From assembly GCA_000721375.1 (NCBI GenBank), contig JOGW01000027.1:1-64000 (forward strand): a DNA stretch of 64,000 nucleotides, in the 5' to 3' direction. How positions within the stretch are numbered: position 1 is the stretch's first letter; each line of letters opens with the position of its first letter. The position numbers were made by a program, and so were the translations under genes. The notes beneath the pieces are model-generated. The model worked only from the letters and a program-made list of their open reading frames with translations. It did not search any database and was not told the origin of the DNA. The DNA is from Streptomyces sp. NRRL B-3428. Lineage in GTDB: Bacteria; Actinomycetota; Actinomycetes; Streptomycetales; Streptomycetaceae. Positions 17,887 through 25,890 of this stretch are shown one piece after another.

Positions 17887-18528
17887 ATGGCCGTCTACAC
17901 GCTTCCTGAACTTCCTTACGACTACTCCGCACTGGCGCCCGTGATCAGCCCGGAGATCATCGAGCTGCACCACGACAAGCACCACGCGGCGTACGTGAAG
18001 GGGGCCAACGACACCCTGGAGCAGCTCGCCGAGGCGCGTGACAAGGAGACGTGGGGCTCGATCAACGGCCTGGAGAAGAACCTGGCCTTCCATCTCTCCG
18101 GCCACATCCTGCACTCGATCTACTGGCAGAACATGACGGGCGACGGCGGCGGCGAGCCCCTCGCGGCCGACGGCGTGGGCGAGTTGGCGGACGCGATCAC
18201 CGAGTCCTTCGGCTCCTTCGGCGCCTTCAAGTCCCAGCTCACCAAGGCCTCGGCCACCACGCAGGGTTCCGGCTGGGGCGTCCTCGCGTACGAGCCGGTC
18301 AGCGAGCGGCTGATCGTCGAGCAGATCTACGACCACCAGGGCAACGTAGGCCAGGGCTCGACCCCGATCCTGGTCTTCGACGCCTGGGAGCACGCCTTCT
18401 ATCTGCAGTACAAGAACCAGAAGGTCGACTTCATCGAGGCGATGTGGGCGGTCGTCAACTGGCAGGACGTGGCCCGTCGTTACGCGGCGGCGAAAGAGCG
18501 TTCGTACAACTTGCTGCTGGCGCCCTGA
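17887..18528 (+). CDS. sodF: Fe/Mn-type superoxide dismutase SodF
   Basis: A 213-residue cytosolic enzyme that dismutates superoxide to H2O2 and O2. The N-terminus [20 protein letters not shown] is classic. Metal ligands are visible as His28 ([12 protein letters not shown]), a second His in [12 protein letters not shown], and the Asp/His pair in [11 protein letters not shown]. The ribosome site GGAGGGG (17870-17875) precedes ATG 17887. The upstream TTGCAA pair suggests it is the Fe enzyme made when nickel is scarce, in place of Ni-SodN. Confidence 0.96.
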   Translation: MAVYTLPELPYDYSALAPVISPEIIELHHDKHHAAYVKGANDTLEQLAEARDKETWGSINGLEKNLAFHLSGHILHSIYWQNMTGDGGGEPLAADGVGELADAITESFGSFGAFKSQLTKASATTQGSGWGVLAYEPVSERLIVEQIYDHQGNVGQGSTPILVFDAWEHAFYLQYKNQKVDFIEAMWAVVNWQDVARRYAAAKERSYNLLLAP

Positions 18529-18606
18529 CGTTGCCGCAGCACCCTGAGCACCTGCCCTCGTGATCGTCTTCTCAACGGTTCACCGAGGCAGGCGGATAGA
18601 GGAAAG

Positions 18607-18637
18607 CCCCCGCGAGGACGTGACTCGCGGGGGTTTT
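18607..18637. terminator. Intrinsic terminator after sodF
   Basis: A 10-bp stem CCCCCGCGAG / CTCGCGGGGG with a 7-base loop, then TTTT; an A-run flanks the other side, so it probably also ends the convergent toxin transcript. Confidence 0.88.
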
Positions 18638-18676
18638 CCGCACGTGGCTCGGTCCTTCAGGGCCGAGAAAGTTGAC

Positions 18677-18976
18677 TCAGAGGTCGAAGACGGCCCTCAG
18701 CCCGATCTCGACGGCTTCCATGGTCCGTTCCTCGACCGGCCCCAGGTCGTTGATGAACCAGGTGGCGGCGAGCGTCCGGAACTCCCCGAGCACGATCGTG
18801 CCGGTGGACGGAGTGTTGAGGGGGATGTCGACGAGGGTGGCCTCGCGGACCTGCTGCGGGTAGATCGGGACGCAGGTGGCGGCCTTGTGCTGGGCGTTGA
18901 AGGCGTCCGAGGAGATCACCAGCACGTGGGCCGGGCCGCCTTTGAACTCCAGCTCGTAGACGTGCCCTCGGTTCAC
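18677..18976 (-). CDS. MazF/PemK-type endoribonuclease toxin
   Basis: A 99-residue protein of the PemK/MazF fold. The start RGHVYELEFKG and the strand-loop AHVLVISSDAFNAQ fit the family, as does the later segment TLVDIPLNTPSTGTIVLGEFRTL. Family members cleave mRNA at short sequences and are neutralised by the partner antitoxin. The GTG start overlaps the stop of the upstream antitoxin gene by four bases (GTGA). Sequence specificity cannot be predicted here. Confidence 0.82.
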   Translation of the reverse strand: MNRGHVYELEFKGGPAHVLVISSDAFNAQHKAATCVPIYPQQVREATLVDIPLNTPSTGTIVLGEFRTLAATWFINDLGPVEERTMEAVEIGLRAVFDL

Positions 18977-19200
18977 CGGCCCGCCACCCGCGCCCAGCGG
19001 GCGAGGGTCTCGTCTTCGCTCTCCCCGGGCGCGGAGGCCTCGGGGGTCACGATGCCGGCCTCGGCACGGAGCTGGAGCGAGCGCTTCAGCTCCTCTTCGA
19101 GCATCTGGCGGCGCAGTATCCGTGCCGTGTACGCCGAGGCGTTGCCCTTCGCCTTCACGAACCGGGCGACATCGTCGGGCAGGCTCATCGTCATGTTCAC
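18973..19200 (-). CDS. Ribbon-helix-helix antitoxin of the MazF-type pair
   Basis: About 75 residues. The N-terminal NMTMSLPDDVARFVKAKG is a ribbon-helix-helix DNA-binding start, and the C-terminal half is the likely toxin-neutralising tail. GTG at 19200 is preferred because GGAGG (19209-19213) lies eight bases upstream; ATG at 19206 would leave only two. Order antitoxin-toxin with overlapping stop/start is standard for type II modules, in which the antitoxin represses its own promoter. Confidence 0.75.
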   Translation of the reverse strand: MNMTMSLPDDVARFVKAKGNASAYTARILRRQMLEEELKRSLQLRAEAGIVTPEASAPGESEDETLARWARVAGR

Positions 19201-19254
19201 CGTCATGTCCTCCATCATACGCCCGTAGTGCGGACTGTGGTATCCGGCGTACGG

Positions 19255-19293
19255 GTGGCGGTGCGCCTGCCAGGTCGGCTGGCGCACCGCCAC
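19255..19293. repeat. Perfect 13-bp inverted repeat upstream of the toxin-antitoxin pair
   Basis: GTGGCGGTGCGCC (19255-19267) and GGCGCACCGCCAC (19281-19293) with a 13-base loop. It lies 55-93 bases upstream of the antitoxin start and just after the end of the small gene at 19309. It could be that gene's terminator, an operator of the toxin-antitoxin operon, or both. Confidence 0.6.
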
Positions 19294-19308
19294 ATACGGA
19301 CGGTCACT

Positions 19309-19506
19309 TCAGGCGAACGCGCATCTGCGGCACGCGCACGACGGGAACCGCCCCGGCGCGTCCGTCACCGGCCCTCCCTCGGAGCCCGCCTCGTACCTGA
19401 CCGTCGGCCCCCACGTACGGCCGCCGTCGCGCGAGACCCGTAGCGTCATCGTGGTCACGGGCCTCACCAACGGCCCCCGTGCCGCGTCGACTTCCGCTTC
19501 AGCCAT
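19309..19506 (-). CDS. Small conserved-looking protein with C-terminal CxCRRC
   Basis: 65 residues. The middle has TMTLRVSRDGGRTWGPTVRY and the end FPSCACRRCAFA. Similar short proteins ending in a Pro-Cys-x-Cys-x-x-Cys pattern occur next to XRE/DUF397 genes in Streptomyces (recalled, not checked). No function is known to me; the cysteines might bind metal. It overlaps the upstream small gene by 43 bases in another frame, which is unusual, so one of the two starts may be wrong. Confidence 0.5.
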   Translation of the reverse strand: MAEAEVDAARGPLVRPVTTMTLRVSRDGGRTWGPTVRYEAGSEGGPVTDAPGRFPSCACRRCAFA

Positions 19507-19679
19507 GCCTTCACCTGCTCCTTCTCCTCGACGGAGGCGGCCCGCAGGTCACGTACGGCGATGCTCGCGACGAAGTGCACGAACCGCACCCGCCGCCATT
19601 CGCCGTCCCTGCCGATCACCTTGCCGGGTCCGTAGACGTCGGTGCCGGTGTGGGCGACGTACGCCCCTGGCTCGTGCAT
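19464..19679 (-). CDS. Small protein of unknown function (71 aa)
   Basis: 71 residues, opening MHEPGAYVAHTGTDVYGPGK and closing QVKAWLKRKSTRHGGRW. The first half looks like a small beta barrel resembling Tudor/CarD-like folds (GKVIGRDGEWRRVRFVHF); this is a guess from pattern only. It is divergently transcribed from the XRE regulator at 19793 and overlaps the next small gene. Confidence 0.5.
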   Translation of the reverse strand: MHEPGAYVAHTGTDVYGPGKVIGRDGEWRRVRFVHFVASIAVRDLRAASVEEKEQVKAWLKRKSTRHGGRW

Positions 19680-19792
19680 GACCCGCCCGCCTCTCGCTCT
19701 GTGTGGCGTTCCGCTTACACAGTGGAGCGAGCGGGCTTACGCTCGGTAGTGGTTCGCATGTGACAACGCACTTGGCACATCCGGAGGTTGGC

Positions 19793-20620
19793 GTGGCGAT
19801 CATGGACGGTCCGGGGGCACGACAGCAGTACGGCGACGAACTGAGGCGGCTGCGCGAGGCGGCCGGGCTCACGCAGGAGGAGCTGAGCGTGCGGGCGGTG
19901 ATGTCGCGTACGCATATCGCGCATATCGAGGCGGGGAGGCGGCGGCCGGATCTGGCGGATGCGCGGCGGCTGGATGAAGTCCTTGGCGGGGACGGGGTGT
20001 TGGTGCGGTTTCTGCCGACGCTGGGCGAAGGGCGGGTGGCGGAGCACTTTGCGGAGGCGCTGCGGCTTGAGGGCATGGCCAAGGTGATCCGGGTGTACGG
20101 CCCGAAGCTGGTGCCGGGCGTCCTACAGACGGAGGCGTACGCGAGGGCGGTGCTCGGGTCGGGCTTCCCCGCGAAGAGCGACGAGGAGCGTGACAAGCTC
20201 CTTGTCACACGTCTCGAACGGGGCCGGATTCTGGACGATTTCCACACTCCGGTCCTCTGGGCGCTGCTCGACGAGGCCGTGTTGCGGCGCCCGATCGGCA
20301 GCCGGGCCATCATGTGCGAACAGCTCTGTCACATCGTGGAGTTGGGGGCGAGCCGCCGGATCAGGGTGCATGTGCTTCCGTTCTCGGCGGGCTCGCATGC
20401 GCTGATGGAGGGGGTCGTCTCGCTGATGTGGTTCGACGATCTCCCGCCGGTGGCGTACGTGGAGGGCTTGAGCATCGGTCGGGTACTCGAAGTCCCGTCC
20501 GTGGTACGCGAATGCCAGGCGGCATACGATCACGCCTTGGGGGACGCACTTTCGCACGACGCTTCCCTGGCCATGATCGAATCCGCCGCGAAGGAGTATG
20601 AGCATGCACTGCAGGAATGA
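19793..20620 (+). CDS. XRE-family regulator with DUF5753 domain
   Basis: 275 residues. An N-terminal helix-turn-helix (residues about 10-65, GDELRRLREAAGLTQEELSVRA) is followed by a C-terminal DUF5753-type domain (PGVLQTEAYARAVL ... VHVLPFSAGSHALM). This architecture is very common in Streptomyces and is usually followed, as here, by a DUF397 gene. GTG at 19793 follows CCGGAGG at seven bases. It overlaps the DUF397 gene by 23 bases. The pair may act as a regulator with a small modulator; targets are unknown. Confidence 0.92.
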   Translation: MAIMDGPGARQQYGDELRRLREAAGLTQEELSVRAVMSRTHIAHIEAGRRRPDLADARRLDEVLGGDGVLVRFLPTLGEGRVAEHFAEALRLEGMAKVIRVYGPKLVPGVLQTEAYARAVLGSGFPAKSDEERDKLLVTRLERGRILDDFHTPVLWALLDEAVLRRPIGSRAIMCEQLCHIVELGASRRIRVHVLPFSAGSHALMEGVVSLMWFDDLPPVAYVEGLSIGRVLEVPSVVRECQAAYDHALGDALSHDASLAMIESAAKEYEHALQE

Positions 20621-20843
20621 GTACGTGAGCATCCCTGACGCCTCCGTCGTGCCCGGTTGGCGCAAGTCCAGCTACAGCGGCGGCGAGAGCGGCCAGTGCC
20701 TGGAAGTCAACGACGCCTGCCACGGCGCCTGCGTCCCCGTCCGCGACAGCAAGAACCCCACCGGCCCGGCGATCGTCTTCTCCCCCACCGCCTGGACCAC
20801 GTTCGTCGCCGCCGTCCACGCCGGAAGTCTCGAGCGCGGCTGA
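20598..20843 (+). CDS. DUF397 small protein
   Basis: 81 residues carrying the DUF397 pattern: WRKSSYSGGESGQCLEV, VPVRDSKNPTGPAIVFSPTAW and a terminal alpha segment. These proteins accompany XRE/DUF5753 regulators; the whiJ-type locus of S. coelicolor is one example where such a pair affects development. The start is either ATG 20598 or ATG 20604, both inside the regulator gene. Translational coupling is likely. Confidence 0.9.
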   Translation: MSMHCRNEYVSIPDASVVPGWRKSSYSGGESGQCLEVNDACHGACVPVRDSKNPTGPAIVFSPTAWTTFVAAVHAGSLERG

Positions 20844-20972
20844 CGCTTGCGGCAAGGTGGTGCAGTACAGCGACCTGGTGGGCGCCATTTCGCCTCCCGG
20901 AGGATGACTCGGAGTCCGGGAACCGCTGGCCGAGGTCCTGCGGGTGCCGAAGGACCTGTAGCCCACCGCCGC

Positions 20973-21584
20973 TCAGTCTCCGTCGACCAGCCCGTCCAGC
21001 TCCCCCACCGCCTCGAACTCCCTTGCCAGACCGGTCTCATGGAGGCGGGCGAAGGGTGTGAAGGGGATGCCGTACTCGGATTCGCCGCGGTCGAAGTTCC
21101 AGGACTTGTGGGCCAGGAAGCGGTAGGTGACCCGGCCCGGGGAGCCGTCCTCGCGGACCTCGACCGTGCCGGTGAGGCGGTAGGACACCCCGCGCAGGGC
21201 CAGCCACAGGTCGGCGTCGTCGCGGCGGGTGACGCCGACGCCGCGCCAGCCGCTGTCGGCGCGGTACACGCCCGGGGCGCGGTCCTCGGCCTCCTCGCGC
21301 CAGAGGTCGAGTCGCTCGTCCACCGCGGTGCGTACCACCGGCAGGGCGAGCAGAGCGCGGGCGTCGAGGCGGTACGGGCGGCCCGTGCCGCGCAGGTAGT
21401 GGCGCAGGGCGCCGGCCGCGGTGGGCAGGCCGAGCGCGCGCCACAGCGGCGGCAGGGCCCGGGTGGCGATATGGACCGCGTGGTCGGTGAGCCGGGGACG
21501 GTACGACGCGTAGGGGGCGTTGTCGTTCGGGATCCTCGGATCCTCGCGGCCGCCCTCGATGCCGATCACTGTGGTCGTCCCCAT
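20973..21584 (-). CDS. Unrecognised conserved-looking protein (203 aa)
   Basis: 203 residues, MGTTTVIGIEG at the start, no signal peptide and no membrane segment. The protein is rich in Arg, Leu and Asp, with a core containing YRLTGTVEVREDGSPGRVTYRF. I do not recognise the family. Codon use is normal for the window. It is divergent from the MMPL exporter with a 174-bp spacer holding a perfect palindrome. Confidence 0.7.
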   Translation of the reverse strand: MGTTTVIGIEGGREDPRIPNDNAPYASYRPRLTDHAVHIATRALPPLWRALGLPTAAGALRHYLRGTGRPYRLDARALLALPVVRTAVDERLDLWREEAEDRAPGVYRADSGWRGVGVTRRDDADLWLALRGVSYRLTGTVEVREDGSPGRVTYRFLAHKSWNFDRGESEYGIPFTPFARLHETGLAREFEAVGELDGLVDGD

Positions 21585-21684
21585 ACGGGGACGCTAAGCG
21601 AGCTTCGGCCCGCCCGCCTGTCGAGGCGTCCGGGTGGGGCAGGGCCGGGTGGCCGCGTGGTGGGGAAGGCCCCACCACGCCCGT

Positions 21685-21698
21685 CCACCGATCGGTGG
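21685..21698. promoter_or_regulatory. 14-bp perfect palindrome between divergent genes
   Basis: CCACCGATCGGTGG at 21685-21698, 61 bases before the MMPL exporter start and 101 bases before the opposite gene. A dimeric regulator site is plausible; the response regulator at the end of the MMPL operon is one candidate. Confidence 0.45.
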
Positions 21699-21758
21699 AA
21701 CGGAAGTACAACCAGCCGGTGCTGTCGTCAAAACCCCCTGCTCACACAGGATTTGGGC

Positions 21759-23978
21759 ATGACAACGACGACTGTGCGCATCGCTCGCTGGAGCGCTCTG
21801 CACCCCTGGAAGGCCATCATCGGCTGGGTGCTCTTCGTGGCCCTGTGCCTGGGCGTGGGCAGCGCCCTCGGCATCAACGAGGCGCGGACCGCCGACTACC
21901 GCGTGGGCGAGGCGGGCCGGGCGGAGGCGATGGCCGCCGAGGGCGGGCTGCAGTGGCAGCCCACCGAGCAGGTGCTGATTTCCGCACGCTCCGGCGCGCT
22001 CGACCGGTCCGCAGCGGATGCGGCCGCCCGGGATCTGACCGGGCGGATGGCGAAGCTGCCCGCCGTACAGGAGGTGGCGAAGCCGCTGGCCTCGAAGGAC
22101 GGCCGGACCCTGATGGTCGAGGTGACACTGCGGGGTGAGGAGCGGGACGCCAAGGAGAAGGTCGACGCGCTGATCGCGCAGACCGCGGCCGTGCAGAAGG
22201 CGCACCCGCAGTTGCTCCTGGAGGAGACCGGAAGTCCCTCGATCAGCAAGGGCGTCGAGGCCCAGCGCAGCGGTGACCTGGCGCTGAGCGAGGCGATCAC
22301 GCTGCCGGTCACGCTGATCACGCTGTTCGTGGTGTTCGGCTCGGTGGTCATGGCGAGTGTGCCGATGCTGCTCGCGCTGACCTCGATCGCGGCGGCGATC
22401 GGTCTGTCGATGGTGGCCTCGCATCTGTCCCCGGACGCCGGGGTGGGCACGAATGTGATCCTGATGATCGGCCTCGCGGTCGGCGTGGACTACACGCTCT
22501 TCTATCTGAAGCGGGAGCGCGAGGAGCGGGCCCGTGCGGGCGGCCGGCTGAGCGCGGAGGCGCTGGTGGAGCTGGCGGCGGCGACCTCGGGCCGTGCGGT
22601 GGTGCTCTCCGGGCTCGCGGTGATCGTCTCCACGGCGACCCTGTATCTGGCCTCCGACGTCATCTTCTCCTCGCTCGCCACCGGCACGATCGTGGTGGTG
22701 CTCGTCGCGGTGCTCAGCTCGCTCACCGTGCTGCCCGCGCTGCTCGTGAAGATCGGCAAGCGACAGGAACGCCGGGCCGCCAGGCGGGCCGAGCGCGGTC
22801 TGCGCCCCCGGAAGGTACGGGGCGACGGTGACGGACGGATCTTCGCCGCGCTGATGCGGCCCGCGACCCGGCATCCGCTCGCCACCCTCGTCGTCGCGAC
22901 CCTCGCCCTGCTCGCCCTCGTACTGCCGCTGACCGGTCTGAAGCTCACCGAGATGAGCCGGGACACGCACTCGCGCGAGATCCCCGCGATGCAGGTCTTC
23001 GACCGGCTCAACGACGCGTATCCCGAGCGCCGGGTGACCCACCAGGTCGTCGTACGGGCGGATGCCGCGCAGGCCGGTGAAGTGACGCAGGCTCTACAGG
23101 AGTTGGGGAAGCGGGCCGGGAACGATCCGCTGTTCACCGGGAAGCCGGGACTTCGGGTGTCCGAGGACGGCCGGGTCCACGTACTGGATCTGCGGGTGCC
23201 GCATCTGGGCAACTCCCCCGAGGCGTACGACTCGCTGGCCCGTCTCCGTGACCGCTACGTGCCCGCCACGGTCGGCGGGATCGACGGCGCCGAGACCGGG
23301 GTGAGCGGGGACGTGGCCCGCTACGCCGACTATCCGGCCCACCAGAACAGCAAACTGCCGCTGGTGCTCGGCGTGTTGCTGCTCGTGACCTTCCTGATGA
23401 CGCTGATCGCGTTCCGTTCCGTGGTGCTGGCGCTGCTCGGTGTCGTGCTCAATGTGCTGTCGGCGGCAGCCGCGCTCGGCCTGCTCGTCCTGGTCTTCCA
23501 AGGGACCTGGGCCGAGGGGCTGCTCGACTTCCAGTCGACCGGATCGATCGGCTCGCGGGTGCCGCTGTTCCTGTTCGTGATCCTGTTCGGACTCTCCATG
23601 GACTACCAGGTGTTCGTGGTCAGCCGGATCCAGGAGGCGGCGCTGGCGGGCGTACCGACGAGGAAGGCCGTCCTGGACGGGATGCGCAGTTCGGCGAGTG
23701 TGGTGACGAGTGCGGCCGTGGTGATGACGACGGTGTTCGTGAGCTTCGTCTTCCTGCACATCATCGAGATGAAGCAGATCGGGTTCGTGCTCGCGGCGGC
23801 CGTACTGCTCGACGCCTTCGTGATCCGGATCATGATCCTGCCGGCGGCCATGATGCTGCTCGGCGAGGCGAGTTGGTGGCCTTCGCACGGAGTGCGCAGG
23901 GCGCGGCGGGCGGCCGTCCGGCCCTCGGTACGGACCGCTGACGATCTTCCGGTCCGGACGGCGGTCGACGTACGTTGA
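21759..23978 (+). CDS. MMPL-family (RND-type) membrane transporter
   Basis: 739 residues with the two-fold RND layout: one N-terminal helix (HPWKAIIGWVLFVALCLGVG), an external domain, a bundle of about five helices, then a second external domain and helix bundle. MMPL signatures include GLAVGVDYTLFYLKREREE in the first half and LFGLSMDYQVFVVSRIQEA in the second, where the Asp-Tyr pairs line the proton path. Substrates of the family are lipids and other hydrophobic molecules. Only five bases separate it from a sensor kinase gene, so exporter and two-component system form one operon. Confidence 0.94.
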   Translation: MTTTTVRIARWSALHPWKAIIGWVLFVALCLGVGSALGINEARTADYRVGEAGRAEAMAAEGGLQWQPTEQVLISARSGALDRSAADAAARDLTGRMAKLPAVQEVAKPLASKDGRTLMVEVTLRGEERDAKEKVDALIAQTAAVQKAHPQLLLEETGSPSISKGVEAQRSGDLALSEAITLPVTLITLFVVFGSVVMASVPMLLALTSIAAAIGLSMVASHLSPDAGVGTNVILMIGLAVGVDYTLFYLKREREERARAGGRLSAEALVELAAATSGRAVVLSGLAVIVSTATLYLASDVIFSSLATGTIVVVLVAVLSSLTVLPALLVKIGKRQERRAARRAERGLRPRKVRGDGDGRIFAALMRPATRHPLATLVVATLALLALVLPLTGLKLTEMSRDTHSREIPAMQVFDRLNDAYPERRVTHQVVVRADAAQAGEVTQALQELGKRAGNDPLFTGKPGLRVSEDGRVHVLDLRVPHLGNSPEAYDSLARLRDRYVPATVGGIDGAETGVSGDVARYADYPAHQNSKLPLVLGVLLLVTFLMTLIAFRSVVLALLGVVLNVLSAAAALGLLVLVFQGTWAEGLLDFQSTGSIGSRVPLFLFVILFGLSMDYQVFVVSRIQEAALAGVPTRKAVLDGMRSSASVVTSAAVVMTTVFVSFVFLHIIEMKQIGFVLAAAVLLDAFVIRIMILPAAMMLLGEASWWPSHGVRRARRAAVRPSVRTADDLPVRTAVDVR

Positions 23979-23983
23979 TCAGC

Positions 23984-25177
23984 ATGACTCCTCCCGCAGG
24001 GCCGGCCGACGAGGCCTCCGCCCCCTTCTGGGCCAGGTCGCTGCGCCGCTGGAACACGGTGTGCTGGGTGCTGTTCGCCGCGATGGCGGTGGGCCTGCTC
24101 GCGATGGACGAGCCCGGCGGGAGCAAGTACGGGGCGCTGGCGCTGCTCGGCGGAGTGGCCCTGTGCTACGCGGTGCTCGACCGCTTCCCGGACAACCCGG
24201 TGGTCAGGCCGCACGGTTACCTCGTGGTCCTGATCCTCGCGCTCGCCTCACTCGCGTATCTGCGGATGAGTTACGCCTCGCTGTTCATGGTGACGCTGCC
24301 GCACTACTGGATGTTCGGGCGGACGCGGCGGGCCTCGACGGTCTTCCTCGGTCTGGCCGCCGTGGCGACACTGACCGGGAGCTGGCTGCGCAACGGCTGG
24401 TCGGCGGAGTTCTTCAGCGAGACCGTCGTGGGCACCCTGATCGTGGTCGCGGTCGGCGTCCTGATCGGCCTCTGGGCGCACTCGGTGGTGGAGCAGAGCA
24501 CCGAACGGGCCCGGCTGATCGTCGAGTTGGAGCGGACCCAGGAGCAGCTGGCCGAGGCGCACCAGCGCCAGGGGGCGGCCGACGAGCGGGAGCGAATGGC
24601 GCGCGAGATCCATGACACGCTCGCGCAGGGCTTCGCCTCGATCATCGTGCACGCGGAGGCGGCACGGGCCGAGGACGGCCGCAGCGCACAGCAGTTGCGG
24701 GCCATCGAGTCCACCGCGCGGGACAACCTGGCCGAGGCCCGGGCCCTGGTCGGCGCGGGGCAGCAGCAGGCGCAGGTCGCGGCGGGCTCGGTGGCGCAGA
24801 CGCTCGGCCGGGTCCTCGACCGGTTCGCGGAGGACACCGGCCTGACCGTGGACCGCGAGCTCGACGACCTCGTCTGCGACCAGCCGTCCCGTATCGCCCT
24901 GCTCCGCTGTACGCAGGAGTCCCTCGCCAATGTCCGCAAGCACGCCCGGGCGACCACCGTCTCGGTGGTCCTCACGAAGGGTCCGTACGCAGTGGAGCTG
25001 GAGATCACCGATGACGGGACCGGGTTCGTGGTGGAGAAGTCGGCGGGGTTCGGTCTGGTGGGGATGGAGCGCAGGCTCGCGGAACTGGGCGGGGAGCTCA
25101 TGATCACCAGCTCGCTCGGGGACGGGACACGGGTGCTGGCGCGGATACCGGTCGTGGCCGAGGAGGCTGCTCGATGA
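23984..25177 (+). CDS. NarL-family sensor histidine kinase
   Basis: 397 residues. About five N-terminal membrane helices (residues 25-165) are followed by a HisKA_3 dimerisation domain with phospho-acceptor His210 in RMAREIHDTLAQGF and a C-terminal HATPase domain (TQESLANVRKHA, ITDDGTGF, GFGLVGMERR). It lacks a large external sensor loop, so it probably senses a membrane-embedded signal. ATG 23984 lies five bases after the exporter stop; its own stop overlaps the regulator start (ATGA). Confidence 0.93.
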   Translation: MTPPAGPADEASAPFWARSLRRWNTVCWVLFAAMAVGLLAMDEPGGSKYGALALLGGVALCYAVLDRFPDNPVVRPHGYLVVLILALASLAYLRMSYASLFMVTLPHYWMFGRTRRASTVFLGLAAVATLTGSWLRNGWSAEFFSETVVGTLIVVAVGVLIGLWAHSVVEQSTERARLIVELERTQEQLAEAHQRQGAADERERMAREIHDTLAQGFASIIVHAEAARAEDGRSAQQLRAIESTARDNLAEARALVGAGQQQAQVAAGSVAQTLGRVLDRFAEDTGLTVDRELDDLVCDQPSRIALLRCTQESLANVRKHARATTVSVVLTKGPYAVELEITDDGTGFVVEKSAGFGLVGMERRLAELGGELMITSSLGDGTRVLARIPVVAEEAAR

Positions 25178-25836
25178 ACTCGGTGAAGGGGACGGGGACG
25201 GGGACGGACAGGGTGCAGATCGTCGTGGCCGACGACCACACCGTGATGCGCGCGGGTGTGGTGGCGCTGCTCGCCTCCGAGCCGAGCATCGAGATCGTCG
25301 CGGAGGCCGGTGACGGACAGGGCGCGCTGGCCCAGATCGAACGGCATACGCCCGATCTCGCCCTGCTCGACCTGCGGATGCCGGTGCTCGACGGGGTGGC
25401 CACCACCGAGCGGATCGTGGCGGACTTTCCCCGTACGCGGGTGCTGATCCTCACCACGTACGACACCGACGCCGAGATCGAGCGTGCGGTGGAGGCGGGC
25501 GCCGTCGGCTATCTGCTCAAGGACGCCACGCGCGAGCAGCTGGTGGCCGCGATCCACGCGGCGGCGCGCGGCGAGACGGTCCTTGCGCCGAGGGTCGCCG
25601 AGAAGCTGGTGGCGCGGATGCGCCGGCCCGCCGTCGTCCCGCTGACGGCGCGCGAGGCGGATGTCCTGAACGCGGTCGCGGACGGCCTGACCAACGCGGA
25701 GATCGGGCGGCGGCTCGTCATCGCGGAGGCGACCGTGAAGACCCATCTGCTGCGGCTCTTCGCCAAGCTGGACGCGAAGGACCGTACGCACGCGGTGGTG
25801 ATCGCGCTGGAGCGCGGGCTGCTGCAGCGGGGCTGA
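25174..25836 (+). CDS. NarL/FixJ-family response regulator
   Basis: 220 residues. The receiver domain has the acidic pair in VVADDHTVMR and phospho-acceptor Asp66 (LALLDLRMPVLDG). The C-terminal LuxR-type helix-turn-helix is PLTAREADVLNAVADGLTNA ... ATVKTHLLRLFAKL. It is the cognate partner of the kinase just upstream and the last gene of the MMPL operon, so it likely regulates the exporter. Confidence 0.95.
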   Translation: MNSVKGTGTGTDRVQIVVADDHTVMRAGVVALLASEPSIEIVAEAGDGQGALAQIERHTPDLALLDLRMPVLDGVATTERIVADFPRTRVLILTTYDTDAEIERAVEAGAVGYLLKDATREQLVAAIHAAARGETVLAPRVAEKLVARMRRPAVVPLTAREADVLNAVADGLTNAEIGRRLVIAEATVKTHLLRLFAKLDAKDRTHAVVIALERGLLQRG

Positions 25837-25839
25837 ACA

Positions 25840-25877
25840 GCTGAGGGCGGCCGGTCCGTGGACCGGCCGCCCTCAGC
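25840..25877. terminator. 18-bp perfect hairpin terminator between convergent genes
   Basis: Arms 25840-25857 and 25860-25877 are exact inverted repeats around a 2-base centre (effective loop of 4 or more). It ends the MMPL/two-component operon and the convergent DsbA-fold gene, whose stop lies at 25891. Confidence 0.85.
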
Positions 25878-25890
25878 GTCCGTCAGAAGA

